DNA of 44,075 bases from assembly GCA_964620125.1 (NCBI GenBank), contig CAZUGQ010000022.1, positions 1 to 44,075 on the forward strand. The letters run 5' to 3'. This document shows positions 43,902 to 44,075 of the stretch, in pieces (position 1 is the first letter of the stretch; each line of letters opens with the position of its first letter). This stretch comes from OLB6 sp964620125. Lineage in GTDB: Bacteria > Bacteroidota > Ignavibacteria > Kapaibacteriales > Kapaibacteriaceae. A program made the position numbers and the translations under genes. The notes under the pieces were generated by a model, which had not been told where the DNA came from, made no database searches, and saw only the letters and a program-made list of their open reading frames with translations.

Positions 43902-44075
43902 TCCCGGTAAGGTTACCGAGACTAGCAGTTCACTATTTCTTCTCAGATGCACACATTCGTCACATCATCACCGGGTCAAGACAACTCCCGGTACCAACAC
44001 CTGGTACCGGGACAATAGCACTCCCGGTACCAACACCTGTTACCGGGACAGTAGCACTCCCGGTACCAACACCTG
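43902..44075. repeat. 36-bp tandem array of the 25-nt palindrome, at window end
   Basis: Three units start at 43969 (first arm mutated), 44005 and 44041, spaced 36 bases by CCAACACCTG-type spacers, with loops CAATAGCAC and CAGTAGCAC in the last two. A partial palindrome, TCCCGGTAA-GGTTACCGAGA, lies earlier at 43902-43921, 27 bases after the trpS stop. The array runs off the window. Confidence 0.93.

Overview
The window is a bacterial chromosomal contig piece with two assembly gaps (10 N at 11668-11677, 100 N at 33144-33243). It reads as a Gram-negative didermic bacterium of the Bacteroidota/Chlorobiota (FCB) side. The evidence is a type IX secretion plug-like (former DUF5103) gene, BamD, SurA-type chaperones, outer-membrane barrels and a Bor-type lipoprotein. 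I cannot name the species; a Kapabacteria-like lineage is only a guess.

Layout. 140-6286 (minus) is a compact operon with ATGA overlaps: a small membrane protein, a 96-residue protein, era, bamD, an acyl-CoA thioesterase, the plug-like gene (interrupted by an in-frame TAG), ruvB and an exported VOC protein. 6474-20866 is a block of four very large exported or surface genes of unknown role. Two are read leftward (1414 and 1736 aa, the second with a twin-arginine signal) and two rightward (a seven-blade RCC1 protein and a 647-aa outer-membrane barrel). They diverge from one 150-bp control region that carries the same 20-bp element facing each way. 20889-27431 (minus) holds surA, a three-parvulin chaperone, murC, a nitrilase-family hydrolase and a PAP2 phosphatase: envelope biogenesis. 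27479-31404 (plus) runs asd, manC, a Cys-rich 63-codon ORF, a small conserved-looking gene and hutI. 31428-34867 (minus) has a flavin oxidase, a repeat array, a Bor-like lipoprotein and an RluE-type pseudouridine synthase. 35531-43875 has a REP-associated transposase (RAYT), cysS, a DUF2520 protein, a frameshifted DUF2834 gene, rpe, a long aldo/keto reductase, a small outer-membrane protein and trpS.

Two sequence-level systems overlay the genes. First, nearly every larger intergenic space carries copies of a 25-nt palindrome, TACCGGGA - 9 nt - TCCCGGTA, singly, as an inverted pair, or in 29- or 36-bp tandem arrays. A second family is built on TGCCGGGTAC. The RAYT gene sits between members of the two families, so it is the obvious candidate for spreading them. 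Second, the word AGGGGGCT(T) occurs about 23 times on both strands, in all reading frames and mostly inside genes, where one or two would be expected by chance. Runs of eight or nine G/C are also strikingly common. These two patterns, the unexplained giant-protein locus and the two broken genes are the main things to follow up.
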